Origin: Nitratiruptor sp. YY09-18
Lineage (GTDB): Bacteria > Campylobacterota > Campylobacteria > Campylobacterales > Nitratiruptoraceae
DNA: 64,000 nt
NCBI RefSeq assembly: GCF_016593235.1
Contig: NZ_AP023065.1
Location: 868,001-932,000 of the forward strand
Direction of reading: 5' to 3'
Shown here: one piece after another, positions 28,757 through 38,009 of the stretch
Position numbering within the stretch: the stretch's first letter is position 1
Layout: each line of letters begins with the position of its first letter
Translations under genes and position numbers: made by a program
Notes under the pieces: model-generated
Told to the model about the DNA's origin: nothing
What the model saw: only the letters and a program-made list of their open reading frames with translations
Database searches by the model: none

Positions 28757-30194
28757 ATGTTAATTTTTCAAATCCCAGATCTTTAAGACCAAGATTTTCT
28801 TCTGCGTCATGAAGAATTTTTGTACGAAGAATAAAAACAAGCTCGAAACGTTGATTATCTTTTGTATTGCTTTTAAATAGGTTTCCAAATATGGGAACAT
28901 CTTTTAGAACAGGGACACCATTGATGCGAAAATTTTTCGTATTTGAGATAAGGCCACCTAGAATAAGAGTTGATCCATTTTTAACTTTCACAACTGAAGA
29001 GATCTTTTTCTCTTTCGTATCAGGTGCGATTTGCCTAAAACCTTCTGGCCCTATATTGCTAAGTTCATCTGGATTGCGAAGTTCAGAGATAGATGGATTA
29101 ATACGCAAAATCACATCACCATTTTCCGTAATCTCCGGAGTGATATTGAGCAAAATACCAACAAATATAGATGAAGGAGTATAAGATTTTTCACCAAGTC
29201 CATTACTGTTTGCAGAGATTGTAATAGATGTAGGAATATTGAAATTATATGTATCACCAATAGAGATGATAGCTGGCTGGTTGTTGAGAGTCAAAATTTT
29301 AGGATTTGAGAGAGTTACGACTTTTCCCTCTTTTTTTAAAAAGTCCAAAATTCCTGTCATGTTGAGGGCGGTATTAATCAATGTAGAGGCACTCGAGGTT
29401 ACCTGAATATTCCCAAAATTATCACCAACACCAACGCGTTCAAGCCCTGCATTGCCATTGACACTTAAGTTAAATTTACTCCAATCAATTCCTGTTGTAA
29501 TGTTGTCATTGAGAAAAACTGCTAATATTGAAACATCAATCATAACCTCTTGATGGAGCCTGCGCTCTATCTTTTTGATATAGTTTTCTACTCGCTCCAT
29601 CTGCTTTGGAGTAGCTGTGATTGTGACAAGACCAGCTTGCTTATTGACTATTGGCATAGGAGCTTTATACTCATCACCTGGACGATTGACTATAGCGTAG
29701 AGCTCTTTTTGCACAGTTTCCCAAAAATCAAAACTATCCTCTGCACTAATTGTATTTATATCACCATTGCTTCCTGATCCTTGTGTCTGTCCATCAGTAC
29801 TTTGCACACCTGTATCAACAGAAGCATCGATTACTGCCTTTCCTATGCGCTTTGAATTTATATAATCAAGGTGAAAAGTCTTCGTCTGAAGATAGGAAAT
29901 TTTTAAAATATTGTTTTCAATAGAGTAGTCAAGATTGCTATTTTTAAGAGTGAGATCTAAAAGTTTATAGAAAGAAACATTTTTAAGATTGAGTCGGCCA
30001 AGTCTTGTAAAACGATATTTTCTCTTTGTAAGCTTATCACCTAAAATAACTGTAAGACCACACTCTTCGCTCAAATTACTCACTATCTCTGCTACACTAA
30101 CTCCTGGTGCAGTTTGCAATGTAAAAAGTCTTGTCTCACAATTATTAGCAAAGAGTCCAACACTCATTACAACAGATAATAGTAATTTTTTCAT
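28743..30194 (-). CDS. ctsD: Secretin, type II secretion / type IV pilus family (CtsD-like)
   Basis: Outer-membrane channel of the cts-like system. The product (about 483 residues) starts with a signal peptide MKKLLLSVVMSVGLFA, has an STN/N0-like domain (VAEIVSNLSEECGLTVILGDK), an N1-like region, and a C-terminal secretin domain ending in SSVVKVKNGSTLILGGLI and PVLKDVPIFGNLF, the classic secretin signature. ATG 30194 is preferred because GGAG lies six bases upstream. An in-frame ATG at 30206 overlaps the previous stop but has no ribosome binding site. The overall form is MshL/PulD-like. Confidence 0.88.
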   Translation of the reverse strand: MKKLLLSVVMSVGLFANNCETRLFTLQTAPGVSVAEIVSNLSEECGLTVILGDKLTKRKYRFTRLGRLNLKNVSFYKLLDLTLKNSNLDYSIENNILKISYLQTKTFHLDYINSKRIGKAVIDASVDTGVQSTDGQTQGSGSNGDINTISAEDSFDFWETVQKELYAIVNRPGDEYKAPMPIVNKQAGLVTITATPKQMERVENYIKKIERRLHQEVMIDVSILAVFLNDNITTGIDWSKFNLSVNGNAGLERVGVGDNFGNIQVTSSASTLINTALNMTGILDFLKKEGKVVTLSNPKILTLNNQPAIISIGDTYNFNIPTSITISANSNGLGEKSYTPSSIFVGILLNITPEITENGDVILRINPSISELRNPDELSNIGPEGFRQIAPDTKEKKISSVVKVKNGSTLILGGLISNTKNFRINGVPVLKDVPIFGNLFKSNTKDNQRFELVFILRTKILHDAEENLGLKDLGFEKLTYEKK

Positions 30195-30205
30195 ACATAT
30201 CTCCA

Positions 30206-30628
30206 TTAATTTATTCTAAATAGTTTTATTTTTTTAGATTTTCTATGTAAAAATAGCGTTAGTGACCTATTTTTATTTTTAAGCACCACAAATCCTTTGA
30301 TTGAATCAATAAATGCCAATCTATATCTACCAACTTTTGCACCTACACGATACCACCTTCCATTGATTTTTGCACGATTATCAAAAATGGAAGATAATCT
30401 ATAAACAATACGCTGTTTTTTACGAGCTTTTTTGATTTTTTGAATCTTTATGACTTTTTTGAGTTTTTTCTCGTCGATAAAGGGATTTTTGAGTATTGCA
30501 ATCTGTGTAGGACTCAAACCAACCCTTTGGACTTTTACTTTTTCTATAAGAGCATCTATATCTGAGTATTTACTGTTTGCACAAGCAAAAAAACCCATCA
30601 ATAAAATGATTAAAAATTTATTCCCCAT
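30206..30628 (-). CDS. Small exported protein at the CtsR position (PilP/MshK/GspC-HR-like)
   Basis: A 140-residue protein with an N-terminal hydrophobic export signal (KFLIILLMGFFACANS, possibly a lipoprotein or signal peptidase I site). A very basic middle follows, then a short beta-rich domain, AKINGRWYRVGAKVGRYRLAF followed by GFVVLKN, resembling the homology region of GspC/PilP/MshK that docks onto the secretin. It lies immediately upstream of the secretin, as ctsR does in Campylobacter jejuni. It overlaps the PilO-like gene by 19 bases. Function as a secretin partner is inferred from fold and context. Confidence 0.65.
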   Translation of the reverse strand: MGNKFLIILLMGFFACANSKYSDIDALIEKVKVQRVGLSPTQIAILKNPFIDEKKLKKVIKIQKIKKARKKQRIVYRLSSIFDNRAKINGRWYRVGAKVGRYRLAFIDSIKGFVVLKNKNRSLTLFLHRKSKKIKLFRIN

Positions 30629-31242
30629 ACGGATACCTTCAAAATTGTTTTAATTGGTTCTCCACCATCCATATCGATCTCATATACATCGACAACAAGA
30701 TCACTCTGTTCTATAGAATTAATATAAGAGATAAGATTTTTATAATCACCGTTACACCCAATTTCTACTTCTAGCACATGTCCGAAGTTTTTCGTAACAT
30801 CGAGGAAATTATTGAGAATATAATCTATTTGTACGCCGTTTTTTGCTGCTTTTTGGGTGAGAGAATTGAGAAACTCAGCCCACTTTTTTTCATTGTAAAG
30901 AAGATATGAAAGCTCCTTGATTTTTTGGTTTAAATAATCTTTTTTATCAATAATTTCAGTCAGTCTCCCTTTGAGCTTTCCAATTTGGAGAGAAAACTGT
31001 TTTATATAAAACAGCTCATCACCATTGACTGTTATTCCTCTCAAATAGGCTTTGTCCATATTTATTTTTGCTTCTATACTATTTTTTTGCGCAAGAGCTG
31101 TCTTCATCATCTTCTCTGTCATTGGAAAAAGATATTGATAAGATAGCAGCACTATACCTATAAAAATCGTTGCATAGATGAGATATTTTTCCGAAGATTT
31201 GCGCTGGGAGAAAAACTCATCAATCTTACGTAAAAGCTTCAT
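30610..31242 (-). CDS. PilO/MshJ-like inner-membrane assembly protein
   Basis: A 210-residue bitopic protein with a short cytoplasmic N-terminus, a transmembrane helix (about 21-40), a long coiled-coil-like stretch (about 45-120), and a compact C-terminal ferredoxin-like domain (NFGHVLEVEIGCNGDYKNLISYINSIEQS) typical of PilO/GspM/MshJ. These proteins pair with PilN-like partners to form the periplasmic ring that links the ATPase platform to the secretin. The gene order PilM/N then PilO then PilP-like supports the assignment. The start overlaps the previous stop by four bases. Confidence 0.72.
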   Translation of the reverse strand: MKLLRKIDEFFSQRKSSEKYLIYATIFIGIVLLSYQYLFPMTEKMMKTALAQKNSIEAKINMDKAYLRGITVNGDELFYIKQFSLQIGKLKGRLTEIIDKKDYLNQKIKELSYLLYNEKKWAEFLNSLTQKAAKNGVQIDYILNNFLDVTKNFGHVLEVEIGCNGDYKNLISYINSIEQSDLVVDVYEIDMDGGEPIKTILKVSVWGINF

Positions 31243-32759
31243 CTTACTTCAACCTTTAACTTACTTGTATATACACTACTATTTTCATCTGTCTTATTAA
31301 TCTCTTTGGTAGTAATCTTGTATCTATCAGACTTGTTATCAGAGATATATTTGATAAAGCGTGTTATCTGTTTATCATCTACCGCAGTGACATTAAGATC
31401 AAATATTGATTGGTTATTATCGATGTTGAGTGTCTTTATCTTAAATTTAACAATATCTTGTGTTAGATCAGCTAGAGTTTGGGCTTTCATGATATAGTTG
31501 ACCTTCTTATCATAGATCTGTTGCAAAAGCACCATACGGTTTTCTAGCTCTTTTTCTTTATTTGCAACTCTGTCCTTTAGTTCTTGCATCTGTTTTTTAA
31601 GGGAATCGATTTTTGTTTGAAGCATCACTTTTTTTGCATGAATTTGCTGATACTCTTTTTGCAAAACTGCAGTATCAAATCTATACTTGTAACTCATAAC
31701 TATATTATAGAGAGGGTATATGCCTGCCAATAAAATACTAACAGCCAAAATGACCAAAACTTCACCACTTGGACGCTTCAATAGTGGTGGAAGTCGTTTA
31801 AATATTGTAAGGTTTGGATATGCAATCTCTTTTTCATTGAAATCGATTGCAGCAAGAATCATGAGACAGTGAATATCTTCTACAAAAGGCTCATTTGTCT
31901 CTATACCATAATCGAATAAAAATCCTGTCGCTTCTTGTGCCAGATATGTCTGCGCATACTCTTCTATTCCTTTAATATATCCCACAGAGGAAGAGATAAA
32001 AATTCTATCAATATTTTCTATATCGTTGGCTCTTTTCGCATAGATAAGAACATCATTAATATGCATAAAGATTTCACTAAATACTTGCATATAAAATTGC
32101 AACTCATCAAGATCAGAAATCTTCAGTCCCTCTTGTGCAAGTGTTTGCATCACATCTTCGACACTTACATTACTCATTTTCAGTTCGCTCAGACGCTCAG
32201 CAATATCTTCAAAAGAGTACTTCAAAGACTTTGCATAGACAAGGTTTCCATCTTTATAAAGAACCAAAAAAGCATCATTTTTTTGGAAGTATACAAAGAG
32301 ATCTACATTATCTCTTTCTAAAATCTCATTTTCATATAAAGTTTTTAAAAGTATTGGAGCAGGAGCAATAAAATCGATGTAATCAATTTTATTTACTACT
32401 GCATCAAATACTTCATGTAAAATTGATGGTTCAGTAATAAAGAGCTGGAATTTACGCTCTTTGGCATCTGGGGTTGTGTAGATCTCTTGAAACTCGATTT
32501 TGTACTCGATTGCGGGATCTAAATCTAGCTCTTCATAAGCTTTTATCTCAATTACATCTTTGAGATCTTCATCAGGAATATTTTTGCTTATATTTACAGT
32601 TGAGATGATAAGATCTTTTGTCTGCAAAAAGGAGACATGAAAGTTATCTTTTCTCTTTTTAAGAGAAGGAAGCTTTTTGAGGCTATTTTTGTCATAAAGA
32701 TAGAAAGTGCTATTGTAAGGATTTATAGATAAATAAGTTACTTTAGACTCTTTTCTCAT
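31239..32759 (-). CDS. PilM-PilN-like fusion protein (GspL/MshI type)
   Basis: A 506-residue protein. The N-terminal half (about 1-300) looks like a PilM/GspL-type degenerate actin fold with segments such as TYLSINPYNSTFYLYD, EIKAYEELDLDP and RIFISSSVGYI. A transmembrane helix (about 333-355) follows, then a long coiled coil (about 360-430) and a small PilN-like C-terminal domain. Fusion of the PilM and PilN roles in one chain recalls GspL and MshI. It is the first gene of the - strand operon, behind an extended -10 promoter. In an assembled machine it would recruit the ATPase to the PilO-like partner; this is inferred. Confidence 0.7.
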   Translation of the reverse strand: MRKESKVTYLSINPYNSTFYLYDKNSLKKLPSLKKRKDNFHVSFLQTKDLIISTVNISKNIPDEDLKDVIEIKAYEELDLDPAIEYKIEFQEIYTTPDAKERKFQLFITEPSILHEVFDAVVNKIDYIDFIAPAPILLKTLYENEILERDNVDLFVYFQKNDAFLVLYKDGNLVYAKSLKYSFEDIAERLSELKMSNVSVEDVMQTLAQEGLKISDLDELQFYMQVFSEIFMHINDVLIYAKRANDIENIDRIFISSSVGYIKGIEEYAQTYLAQEATGFLFDYGIETNEPFVEDIHCLMILAAIDFNEKEIAYPNLTIFKRLPPLLKRPSGEVLVILAVSILLAGIYPLYNIVMSYKYRFDTAVLQKEYQQIHAKKVMLQTKIDSLKKQMQELKDRVANKEKELENRMVLLQQIYDKKVNYIMKAQTLADLTQDIVKFKIKTLNIDNNQSIFDLNVTAVDDKQITRFIKYISDNKSDRYKITTKEINKTDENSSVYTSKLKVEVR

Positions 32760-32779
32760 GTTAAATCCGTTTTTTAAGA

Positions 32780-32788
32780 ATTATAACA
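32780..32788 (-). promoter_or_regulatory. Extended -10 promoter of the cts-like operon
   Basis: On the - strand TGTTATAAT gives a perfect TATAAT (32785 down to 32780) with an upstream TG, in the 62-base gap before the PilM/N-like start. No good -35 box is visible, which is normal for epsilonproteobacterial sigma-70 promoters. A transcript would start around 32773 with a short leader. Confidence 0.5.
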
Positions 32789-32821
32789 ACCAAAACTTAA
32801 ATGAGTATGAAAATTTGCTAA

Positions 32822-33700
32822 TTAGAAGATATAACCTATCTGTTCAAGCTCTTTTTTATTCTTTGTCCACCCTTTTTTCACTACAACAAAGAGTTCAAGA
32901 TATATTTTCTTGCCACTAAACTGCTCTAATAGTCTTCTCGCATCCCTTCCTATGCGTTTGATAGTCTCGCCATTTTTGCCTATTATAATCCCTTTTTGTG
33001 ATGGTTTTTCAACTATAATCATTGCATAGACTTTATCTAAATTCTCAGACTCTTCAATTTTTTCAATAATTACATCACTCTCATAGGGTATCTCATCACT
33101 CACATTCTCAAAAATAGCCTCACGAATGAGCTCTTTGTATATATCACGAATATTTTCTGTTGTGAGCAATTCTGGATCGTAGTAGTATGGATGCTCGGGA
33201 AGATATTTTGTGATGGTATCAAGCAGATCCTCTTTACCGATATTTTTCTTTACTGAAACAGGGATGAGATCTAAAAACTTCTCTTGATATTTTTGATATT
33301 CACCTATTTTTGCCAAGAGTTTCGCATTATCAACAAGATCAATTTTAGTCAGTACTACAAGATGGGGTCTTCCTTGAGAGAGTTCTAAAAACTTTTCATA
33401 GTATTTAATATCATCAGTTACCGGGGCCAAAAAGAGAATAAGATCACAATCTCCGATCGCTTTGAGAGCTTCTTCGAGCATAAATCTATTTAAAAGTCTC
33501 TCTTTTTCATGCAGTCCTGGTGTATCTATGAAGATAATCTGTGTATTTTTATGCATAACTATTGCATAGAGACGCTTGCGTGTTGCTTGCACTTTGTGAC
33601 TCACCATCGCAATCTTTTCACCAAGAAGCCAGTTAAGCAGGGTACTTTTTCCTGCATTTGGCCGTCCAATTAGCGCTACGAATCCCGCTTTTGTCTCCAT
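32822..33700 (-). CDS. era: GTPase Era
   Basis: Era is an essential GTPase that assists 30S ribosome assembly by binding 16S rRNA. The 292-residue protein has the G1 loop GRPNAGKSTLLN, the AMVSHKVQATRKRL effector region, the G3 motif DTPGLHEKE, the G4 motif LTKIDLVD and a C-terminal KH domain with IIGKNGETIKRIGRDARRLLE. The order rplI-hslV-hslU-era on one strand suggests one transcription unit. A GGA ribosome binding site is present. Nothing unusual is seen. Confidence 0.97.
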   Translation of the reverse strand: METKAGFVALIGRPNAGKSTLLNWLLGEKIAMVSHKVQATRKRLYAIVMHKNTQIIFIDTPGLHEKERLLNRFMLEEALKAIGDCDLILFLAPVTDDIKYYEKFLELSQGRPHLVVLTKIDLVDNAKLLAKIGEYQKYQEKFLDLIPVSVKKNIGKEDLLDTITKYLPEHPYYYDPELLTTENIRDIYKELIREAIFENVSDEIPYESDVIIEKIEESENLDKVYAMIIVEKPSQKGIIIGKNGETIKRIGRDARRLLEQFSGKKIYLELFVVVKKGWTKNKKELEQIGYIF

Positions 33701-33709
33701 GCTTGTTCC

Positions 33710-35041
33710 TTATAAAATATATTTAGCTAAATCTTCGTTCTCCACAATTTCACCAAGCTTACTATCCACATACGCTTTGTCTATGACTATCTTTTCACCT
33801 CTGTGTTCATCTGCTTCAAAGCTTATATCTTCTAGGATTGTCTCAATCACTGTATGGAGACGTCTTGCACCAATATCTTCAAGCTTTTGATTTGCACTAT
33901 GGGCATACTTAGCAATTGCACGCAAAGCCTCATCCTCAAACTCTAACTCTACCTCCTCAACACTCAAGAGAGCTTGATACTGCTTAATGAGGGAGTTTTT
34001 GGTCATTTTCAATATCTTATAGAGTGCCTCTTCATCAAGTGAATCGAGTTCTACGCGCAATGGAAATCGTCCCTGAAGTTCTGGGATAAGATCACTTGGT
34101 TTACTCAGGTGAAAGGCACCTGCAGCAATGAAGAGGATATGATCGGTTTTAACTGGACCCCATTTTGTACTCACAGTGCTTCCCTCTACAATTGGCAAAA
34201 GATCTCTTTGTACTCCCTCTTTAGAAGGATCCTGGTGTCCTTGAGAGCTGCTGGAGACTGCGACTTTATCTATCTCATCTATAAAGATAATACCTTCCTC
34301 TTGCGCTTTTTGCAAAGCTTCTTGTTTGATCTGCTCCATATCCAAAAGCTTCTCACTCGCTTCATTTTTAAGCAATTCTCTCGCCTCTTTGACAGTTACC
34401 TCTTTTTTGATCTGCTCTTTATTTACCCCCAAAGTAAAAATCTTTGCGATAGACTCTTGCGCACGAGCAAGCTCTGGCGGGAGATTTGTATCTTCTAATG
34501 AGAGTGAGCTTTTGGGAATCTCTATCTCAATCTTTAAATTATCCAATTCACCTGCTAAGAGCTTTGCTTTCATCTTTTCAAAACTCTTTTGATATTCTGC
34601 TTTTTTCCCTTCACTTGCCATTTTAGGTAGAGGAGGGAGGAGTTTTTCCAAAATTTTCTTTGTTATATACTCTTCAATCGCTTGACTATTTTTCTCTTTG
34701 TGTATCTCTTTGACGAGCACAATAGCATTTGCTACAAGGTCACGCACCATTGACTCTACATCGCGCCCAACAAAACCCACTTCAGTATATTTACTCGCTT
34801 CAACTTTGACAAATGGAAGATCGAGGCTTTTTGCAAGTCTTCGTGCAATTTCAGTTTTACCAACACCTGTACTCCCAATCATCAAGATATTTTTGGGTGT
34901 AATTTCGTCTTGTAGCTCTTTTGGGAGTTTCATACGGCGATAGCGGTTACGCAATGCAATAGCTATTACTTTTTTCGCATCTTTTTGCCCAATGATATAT
35001 TCATCGAGATATTTCACTATCTCTTTTGGTGTAAGATCCAT
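33710..35041 (-). CDS. hslU: HslU ATPase (ClpY) of the HslUV protease
   Basis: HslU unfolds substrates and feeds them to the HslV peptidase. The 443-residue AAA+ protein has the N-terminal LTPKEIVKYLDEYIIGQKDAK, Walker A GSTGVGKTEIARRLA, the GYVG-like pore loop GFVGRDVESMVRDL, Walker B GIIFIDEIDKVA and the C-terminal tail ENEDLAKYIL that docks onto HslV. ATG at 35041 is chosen because GGAGG lies four bases upstream; a TTG directly before it is a poorer choice. It overlaps the hslV stop. Confidence 0.97.
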   Translation of the reverse strand: MDLTPKEIVKYLDEYIIGQKDAKKVIAIALRNRYRRMKLPKELQDEITPKNILMIGSTGVGKTEIARRLAKSLDLPFVKVEASKYTEVGFVGRDVESMVRDLVANAIVLVKEIHKEKNSQAIEEYITKKILEKLLPPLPKMASEGKKAEYQKSFEKMKAKLLAGELDNLKIEIEIPKSSLSLEDTNLPPELARAQESIAKIFTLGVNKEQIKKEVTVKEARELLKNEASEKLLDMEQIKQEALQKAQEEGIIFIDEIDKVAVSSSSQGHQDPSKEGVQRDLLPIVEGSTVSTKWGPVKTDHILFIAAGAFHLSKPSDLIPELQGRFPLRVELDSLDEEALYKILKMTKNSLIKQYQALLSVEEVELEFEDEALRAIAKYAHSANQKLEDIGARRLHTVIETILEDISFEADEHRGEKIVIDKAYVDSKLGEIVENEDLAKYIL

Positions 35042-35580
35042 CAATCCTCCAAAGTTAAAATTTTGATATTTGTATTGGTATATATACAGAGCTCTCCTGC
35101 GATTTTTAAAGACTCTTCCACAAGCGTTTTCGCATCAAGATTGGCATGCTTATCAAGAGCACGTGCAGCAGAAAGGGCAAAGTTCCCACCACTTCCGATA
35201 GCAGCTATTTTTCCATCCTCAGGCTCTACCACATCTCCTGTTCCACTAAGAATAAATATATTTTTGGTATTGAGTACTATCATCATCGCTTCAAGGCGGC
35301 GCAAATAGCGATCTTTCCGCCACTCTTTACTAAACTCGATAACACTTTTTACAAGATCACCCTTTTTGTTTTCTAAAATCTTTTCGAACATATCAAAGAG
35401 ATTAAATGCATCTGCTGTGCTTCCTGCAAACCCAGCCAAAATCTTGCCGTTATAGAGAGTGCGGATTTTTGTAGCATTGCCTTTGAGGACAGTATTGCCA
35501 AAAGTGACTTGGCCATCACCCCCAATAACAGCTACTCCATCTCCCTTATAGCCAAGTATCGTCGTAGCTTCAAACATCAT
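35041..35580 (-). CDS. hslV: HslV peptidase (ClpQ) of the HslUV protease
   Basis: Threonine protease forming the dodecameric core of HslUV. The 179-residue sequence begins [15 protein letters not shown]. As in Campylobacter and Helicobacter relatives, the catalytic Thr follows a short FEA propeptide that must be removed, unlike the M-T start of Escherichia coli. [21 protein letters not shown] and [18 protein letters not shown] are standard. Two tandem ATGs (35580 and 35577) are both possible; GAGG lies four or seven bases upstream. The start overlaps the rplI stop. Confidence 0.96.
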   Translation of the reverse strand: MMFEATTILGYKGDGVAVIGGDGQVTFGNTVLKGNATKIRTLYNGKILAGFAGSTADAFNLFDMFEKILENKKGDLVKSVIEFSKEWRKDRYLRRLEAMMIVLNTKNIFILSGTGDVVEPEDGKIAAIGSGGNFALSAARALDKHANLDAKTLVEESLKIAGELCIYTNTNIKILTLED

Positions 35581-36020
35581 TCTGCCTCTACAATAAGCTT
35601 CAACGTAGCATGCAGTCCGTGTCCGAGTTTGATATCCACATCATACTCTCCAGTCTGCTTGATAGGGGGATGAATATCGACATGCTTTTTATCTATATCG
35701 ATCCCCTTTTCATGGAGAGCTTCAGCCACCTCTTTGTTAGTAATCGCACCAAACAGTGATCCATTTGCCCCCGCTTTGTGGCGTATTGTCAGAGTTGTAT
35801 TTTCGATTTTCTCTTTGATAGCTTTGAGTTTTTCGATCTCTTTTGCTTCCTCTTGGGCTTTTTTTTCTTGCTCTTTTTCCCACGCTTCAATTACATCAGG
35901 AGTTGCAAGTTTTGCAAAACCGCGAGCGATCAAAAAGTTTTTGCCATAACCATCTTTTACCTCTTTAACTTCTCCAGCTTTTCCTAAATTTGGTACATCT
36001 TTTATAAGTAGTACTTTCAT
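35577..36020 (-). CDS. rplI: 50S ribosomal protein L9
   Basis: L9 binds 23S rRNA near the L1 stalk base. The 147-residue protein starts [31 protein letters not shown], the conserved N-domain, followed by the long alpha helix rich in Lys/Glu and the C-terminal RNA-binding domain ([16 protein letters not shown]). ATG 36020 is selected because AAAGGAG precedes it and it matches the family start; the longer upstream frame is not L9-like. It heads the rplI-hslV-hslU-era unit. Confidence 0.97.
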   Translation of the reverse strand: MKVLLIKDVPNLGKAGEVKEVKDGYGKNFLIARGFAKLATPDVIEAWEKEQEKKAQEEAKEIEKLKAIKEKIENTTLTIRHKAGANGSLFGAITNKEVAEALHEKGIDIDKKHVDIHPPIKQTGEYDVDIKLGHGLHATLKLIVEAE

Positions 36021-36042
36021 ATTTTTCTCCTTTTTATTTATT

Positions 36043-36048
36043 ATTATA
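36043..36048 (-). promoter_or_regulatory. Probable -10 element upstream of rplI
   Basis: A perfect TATAAT on the - strand lies about 23 bases upstream of the L9 start codon, placing the transcript start a few bases ahead of the ribosome binding site. No -35 consensus is evident. It would drive rplI-hslV-hslU-era. Confidence 0.45.
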
Positions 36049-36111
36049 CCCAATGGAGGGCAACGAACAGGAAGTGTATATTTTATGAAGCAATAAGGGA
36101 GTAATGCATGC

Positions 36112-36132
36112 AAAGAGCATGGAATGCTCTTT
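36112..36132 (-). terminator. Stem-loop after argG
   Basis: AAAGAGCAT and ATGCTCTTT form a nine-base-pair perfect stem with a three-base loop, three bases beyond the argG stop. On the - strand it is followed only by a short T-rich start (CTCTTTGCATG), so it is a weak intrinsic terminator or a 3'-end-stabilising hairpin separating argG from rplI. Confidence 0.55.
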
Positions 36133-36135
36133 GAA

Positions 36136-37353
36136 CTATTTGTGTTTTCTTACATGTCCTTCAATAATAAATCGCAAAGCGTTAAGTTTGATAAAACCTT
36201 CTGCATCTTTTTGATTATAGACACTATCCTCTTCGAATGTACTAAACTCTGGTGCGAAGAGTGAGTTTGGAGATTTGCGACCTACTACAAAGATGTTTCC
36301 TTTGAGAAGCTTGAGGCGAACAGTTCCGTTTACATTCTCTTGCGTCTTATCGATTGCAGCTTGCATCATTTCGCGCTCTGGACTAAACCAAAAACCATTA
36401 TAAATAAGTTCGGCATATTTTGGCATTAGCTTATCTTTTTCATGCGCTTCTTCGCGATCAAGTGTAATACTCTCAATAGCTCTATGGGCTTTTAGTAAAA
36501 TTGTCCCGCCTGGTGTTTCATAGCATCCTCTGCTTTTCATTCCCACGAATCGGTTTTCTACAATGTCGATTCTGCCGATCCCATGCTTTTTCCCGTATTC
36601 GTTCAGTGCTTCTAAAAGTTTTGCCGGACTCAAAGGTTCGCCATTGATTGCAACTGGGTCGCCTTTTTCAAAATCGATGGTGATATATTCTGGTTCATTT
36701 GGAGCATTTTCGATGGAATTTGTCCATCGCCACATATCCTCTTCAGGTTCTGCCCACGGATCTTCCAAAATCCCGCCTTCGTATGAGATATGAAGCAGAT
36801 TTGCATCCATAGAGTAGGGGCTTTTTTTACCATGTTTTTCTATAGGTATTCCGTGATTTTCAGCAAATTTGAGCAGCTTTTCACGAGAATTGAGATCCCA
36901 TTCCCGCCAAGGAGCGATAACAGTAATATCGGGATTGAGAGCAAGATAAGCGATCTCAAATCTAACTTGATCGTTTCCTTTGCCAGTGGCCCCATGCGCA
37001 ACTGCGTCTGCACCTACTTGCTTAGCAATCTCTATCTGCCTTTTGGCAATAAGAGGCCTAGCAATTGAAGTACCTAAAAGATACTCACCTTCATAGATTG
37101 TATTTGCCCTAAACATAGGAAAGACATAATCACGTACAAACTCCTCTTTGAGGTCTTCGATAAAGATATTTTCGGGCTTGATTCCAAGCTGTAGTGCTTT
37201 TTGGCGAGCAGGCTCTACCTCTTCACCTTGACCAATATCAGCTGTAAATGTCACAACTTCGCAGTTATATGTCTCTTGAAGCCACTTGAGGATTACAGAG
37301 GTATCAAGACCGCCACTGTAAGCGAGAACTACCTTGTTTACCTTCTTTGCCAT
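36136..37353 (-). CDS. argG: Argininosuccinate synthase
   Basis: Joins citrulline and aspartate with ATP in arginine biosynthesis. The 405-residue protein opens with [18 protein letters not shown] (PP-loop ATP pyrophosphatase motif) and contains [20 protein letters not shown], the second conserved ASS signature, plus [21 protein letters not shown]-like sequence. Length is typical. It lies divergently from rsmD with 74 bases between the preferred starts. The hairpin downstream ends the unit. Confidence 0.98.
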   Translation of the reverse strand: MAKKVNKVVLAYSGGLDTSVILKWLQETYNCEVVTFTADIGQGEEVEPARQKALQLGIKPENIFIEDLKEEFVRDYVFPMFRANTIYEGEYLLGTSIARPLIAKRQIEIAKQVGADAVAHGATGKGNDQVRFEIAYLALNPDITVIAPWREWDLNSREKLLKFAENHGIPIEKHGKKSPYSMDANLLHISYEGGILEDPWAEPEEDMWRWTNSIENAPNEPEYITIDFEKGDPVAINGEPLSPAKLLEALNEYGKKHGIGRIDIVENRFVGMKSRGCYETPGGTILLKAHRAIESITLDREEAHEKDKLMPKYAELIYNGFWFSPEREMMQAAIDKTQENVNGTVRLKLLKGNIFVVGRKSPNSLFAPEFSTFEEDSVYNQKDAEGFIKLNALRFIIEGHVRKHK

Positions 37354-37427
37354 TTATATCCTTTAAGAAAATTTTTTATAATTCTAGCCAAAATTTGTTT
37401 ATGTTAAAATTTGGCAAAAGGAGTGCC

Positions 37428-38009
37428 ATGAAAAAAGAGCTAAGCACCCGTATCATAGCTGGAAAATACAAAGGAAAAAAAATCAAACTCCCTAGCAAAG
37501 AGGTGACCCGTAGCTCCAAAAACATGCTGCGAGAATCGCTTTTTAATATTTTACAGTTTGATATAATCGATAAAAACTTTGTAGAAGTATTTGGTGGTAG
37601 TGGAAGCGTTGGACTTGAGGCTCTCAGTCGTGATGCAAAAAATGTCTACTTTATAGAAAAAAACAAAGACTCCTACGAGGTTCTTAAAAGTAACATAAAA
37701 AGTCTTGATGAAAAGCCTTGCATTGTCCGCTTTGGCGATGCTTTTGAGGCGATTTGGGATGTGATTGAAGAATTGAAGGCAAAAAAAGAGAAAGCCTATT
37801 TCTATTTTGATCCTCCATTTTCGATTAGAGAAGGGTATGAGGATATATATGAAAAGGTAACTGATCTCATTAAAAAAATCCCAAAGGAGGTAGTTGAGTC
37901 AATCATAATAGAGCATATGAGCAATTACGATTTTCCTCAAACTATTGGCAGTTATGAGCTTTACAAAAAGCGCAAATTTGGAAAGAGCACTCTGAGTTTT
38001 TATAGATGA
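37428..38009 (+). CDS. rsmD: 16S rRNA (guanine966-N2)-methyltransferase RsmD-like
   Basis: A 193-residue class I SAM methyltransferase. It starts with the RsmD-typical TRIIAGKYKGKKIKLP, has SKNMLRESLFNIL, the SAM motif VEVFGGSGSVGLEALSRDA and the catalytic FDPPFS (D/NPPY-type). These enzymes methylate G966 of 16S rRNA. ATG 37428 is chosen for the AAAAGGAG seven bases upstream; longer upstream frames are not family-like. The stop overlaps the next start (ATGA). Confidence 0.92.
   Translation: MKKELSTRIIAGKYKGKKIKLPSKEVTRSSKNMLRESLFNILQFDIIDKNFVEVFGGSGSVGLEALSRDAKNVYFIEKNKDSYEVLKSNIKSLDEKPCIVRFGDAFEAIWDVIEELKAKKEKAYFYFDPPFSIREGYEDIYEKVTDLIKKIPKEVVESIIIEHMSNYDFPQTIGSYELYKKRKFGKSTLSFYR

Noticed and set aside
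30194-30206. Upstream ATG at 30206 as start of the secretin.
   Set aside because: It lacks a ribosome binding site and would put a GGAG inside the coding region. The ATG at 30194 gives a clean signal peptide and good spacing.
35041-35580. Defective HslV because Thr does not follow the first Met.
   Set aside because: Related Campylobacter and Helicobacter HslV proteins also start with a short FxA propeptide before the catalytic Thr.
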